The notes under the pieces are model-generated. The model did no database searches and was not told the DNA's origin. It was given only the letters and a program-made list of their open reading frames with translations. 64,000 nucleotides of DNA from Zygnema circumcarinatum. Its lineage: Eukaryota > Streptophyta > Zygnematophyceae > Zygnematales > Zygnemataceae. Both the position numbers and the translations under genes were made by a program. The DNA is taken from contig CM074804.1 in assembly GCA_037447605.1 (NCBI GenBank), positions 4,971,613 to 5,035,612 on the forward strand. Reading direction: 5' to 3'. Positions 61,918-64,000 of this stretch are shown in pieces (the stretch's first letter is position 1; each line of letters begins with the position of its first letter).

Positions 61918-62999
61918 ATCGCTTTGAGAGGTATCGACGAATATCCTTTACAATGTATTCCTAAATGTCGCTCTGCGATGTGTCGAGCTGCGGCTGAATC
62001 TAACGCCTCCGTTCGCTGCGCGGTGCCGCGCGGCTCGAGCGCGGACGGGCGGGCGCATGCCGAGAGCGGAGACGCCGCCGAGCGAGAGGAGCCGCTTGCC
62101 CGCGCCGCCTCTGCCCCTATCTATACCTCTCTCTCGCTTTCCCCCATTCTCAGCGAACAGCCTCTTTTTTTTTTGTTTCTTGGATCCCTCTTTTTTCCTA
62201 TCCTTTCCCATCTTCCGCTCTCCCTCTTATTCCGCTTCATGGACCGCGATGGAATGCAGCCTCCATTGCAAGCAGAGAATCAAGTACGCATTCGCATGCA
62301 CAATCGGAGGTTACAAGCACCTTTCCCTGATGAAGGACTTGCCCCACTTTTTTAAATTTGCAATGTAAAAATATCAATGTAAACAATCAATTCTACATAT
62401 CAAACTGTTTAATTGGATTGCGCTCAAACAATGTGGCAACATTCACAAACGATCCAAACAACCTGTTATTCGCTGAGTTTGGAAGGCATTAGTATCCATT
62501 CAAAAAGTGATTCTAGTGATCTCAAAGGTTGAAACCAACTCTTTTCTGACTAAGCGTCTATTTAATCAATAGTTGTCCATAAATGTTCTGCACACATACG
62601 CATTAATCATTGCTTCTGCACACTAACAAACATTGGAAAGGGACCACTGCCACAGCATGGTCGGTAACCTTGGACAAACGAAAGACGGAAGAAACCTTCG
62701 TAACTTTTTACACTTGTAAGTAGGGTAACCGTAAAGAAAGCCATGCTGCCGCACAGGATGCCCTGCCTGCGGACGCTTCAAACGACACGATCACTTTCCT
62801 TGAAAAAGTGAACTTTGAGTTACAGCTTTCCCGATTCTCCGCTCCCGAAAACAGAATTTGGTCTCGTCACTATGAGACTAAACCGGAGCTGCCATTGGCA
62901 CATATCTCGTTTGCCGGTACAACTCCAAGGCCTACCCATCCGACCACAATGGTACAAAGCACCCACAATTAGTCTCTCCAATTACTCATAGGATTCACA

Positions 63000-64000
63000 C
63001 TAGGTGCTAAGGAAGTCCGCATGAGATTTTGGGCTTACATTGAGTGCCATATTCCTTGTGGGTCCAACGGAGTTGGACCTGTATACAGCAGGGGAGACAG
63101 ACTTCTCAAGTAGTTCTCGGACGTCGTTCAACGAGTCGTCATTCTGAATCGCGTCAATTGCCTGTCCTCCATATAGAGGGAACCACATGTTAGCCACTGA
63201 GTACAGTCTTTGCTTCTCATCATCTCTTGAACTTGCCTGCATCTGAACGACCTCCAAGGCTGTAAGCAGGAGAAGAATTCGCCTGCAAAGTAACAACGTT
63301 TTCAAACGACTGCAGTAACAGGTTGCGAGTCAGAAACTTTTCATCCTTGAAAGTTTTTTTCGCAGAACAACATCAATATAGGTTGAATTGGTTGAACATC
63401 ATAATGATCGGCTCTAACAACTGGTATATCACTGGCTTCAGCCACTTCAGGCTAAAAAACTGTCCAAACGTATCATAAACACCATTGCAATTCTTCGTGG
63501 GAGAAAAAAAAATCATAATCTTTTGAAGGACCATTATCAAAAAACCGACCCAAACATCATATTCTACACCGTCCGATCTGTCCAACACCTTTCACTTCAG
63601 GTCTACTCTCGCTCTTACCTGTCTAATGCGGTCCAATGTTTGGCCGCCATTATTTGTTGGAAGCCAGCGAATGCCGTCCAACGAGGCCATCCATGCTCTT
63701 TCCTCACTTGATCCTTGTTCCAGCCTCTTCAATTTGCGCTCCACCAAGCGTTGGCGGTGTGGCAGTCCCCAGCTCGCACTGCTTGATTGCAACATCGGCT
63801 GTGAGGGAGTGGGAGATGCTTGCTGCTGCGGTTGCTCCCAGCTCTTGCGGTTTGGTTGCGGAAGTGGCTGTGCAGGTGCAGACGATGCCTGCTGCTGCGG
63901 TCGCTGTTCTTGTGACATCTGCTGGTTTCCAGGGCTGGGGGGTCGCTCAAGATCCTGCAAAGTCCTGCCAATTATCTCATTAGCCAAAAGCACTGAACAA
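63000..64000 (-). CDS. Unidentified partial gene, exons unresolved
   Basis: Two plausible minus-strand exons. One (about 63993-63619, probably extending past the right edge) encodes a Gln/Pro/Ser-rich segment followed by a charged helix (RLVERKLKRLEQ) and SLDGIRWLP, ending at CAG before GTAAGA. The other (about 63292-63000) follows a TTTGCAG acceptor and encodes RILLLLTALEVVQ then SVANMWFPLYGGQAIDAI and DSLNDVRELLEKSVSPAV. The two do not join in phase, so at least one exon between them is missed. I do not recognise the family. The coding call itself is moderate. Confidence 0.35.

Larger units (their letters stand above)
60237..62999. other. Intergenic region rich in dispersed repeats
   Basis: Holds the ENY2 3' flank with a short GGAGATGTTGTGAA duplication near 60625-60650. 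The three arms of the inverted-repeat family lie at 60.9-61.9 kb. A GC-rich patch at about 62000-62130 is followed by a CT-rich stretch. No gene supported. Confidence 0.5.

Noticed and set aside
1-64000. tRNA, rRNA, CRISPR arrays or prokaryotic operons
   Set aside because: I found no cloverleaf, rRNA segment or regularly spaced direct repeats with unique spacers. Canonical spliceosomal introns exclude a bacterial origin.

Overview
This is a stretch of nuclear genome from a photosynthetic eukaryote, most likely a green alga (Viridiplantae). Genes are single transcription units with many short exons and canonical GT-AG introns, so almost no gene is visible as one long open reading frame. I rebuilt the genes by joining exons wherever splice sites, reading phase and family motifs agreed. 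The green-lineage assignment rests on four things: a magnesium chelatase H subunit of the second (CHLH2/BchH-like) type; a plastid LOW-PSII-ACCUMULATION-type protein; a plant-style ENY2 with an N-terminal RPPTPE motif; and a secreted protein with the proline-rich linkers typical of green algal matrix proteins. The species cannot be named from the sequence.

Layout, left to right. A partial membrane-anchored glycosyltransferase-like gene (minus) runs off the left edge. After repeat-containing intergenic DNA come an RsmD-type rRNA methyltransferase (minus, 7 exons) and a LigB/DODA-type extradiol dioxygenase (minus, 5 exons), the latter divergent from a small orphan gene (plus). A plastid LPA-type photosystem II assembly protein (minus, 5 exons) is divergent from CHLH2 (plus, 41 exons, about 12.5 kb). 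The sequence between these two carries several G-box-like ACGT motifs. Next come a CRE-like motif cluster and a six-exon secreted FAS1-PAN-cupredoxin-PAN protein, whose third intron holds a telomere-like TTAGGG array. NOT3 of the CCR4-NOT complex (minus, at least 16 exons) and an acidic orphan protein with a 2.9 kb exon (minus) follow. A nest of repeats and probable transposon remnants fills about 50.6-52.9 kb. PIG-S of GPI transamidase (minus, 7 exons) is divergent from ENY2 (plus, 5 exons). The right end has a dispersed inverted-repeat family and an unresolved partial minus-strand gene.

The genes are not an operon. The clearest functional pairing is LPA and CHLH2: both serve the chloroplast (photosystem II assembly and chlorophyll synthesis) and share one intergenic promoter region. 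NOT3, ENY2 and PIG-S are housekeeping genes for mRNA turnover, transcription and mRNA export, and GPI anchoring. No RNA gene, CRISPR array or viral gene was recognised.
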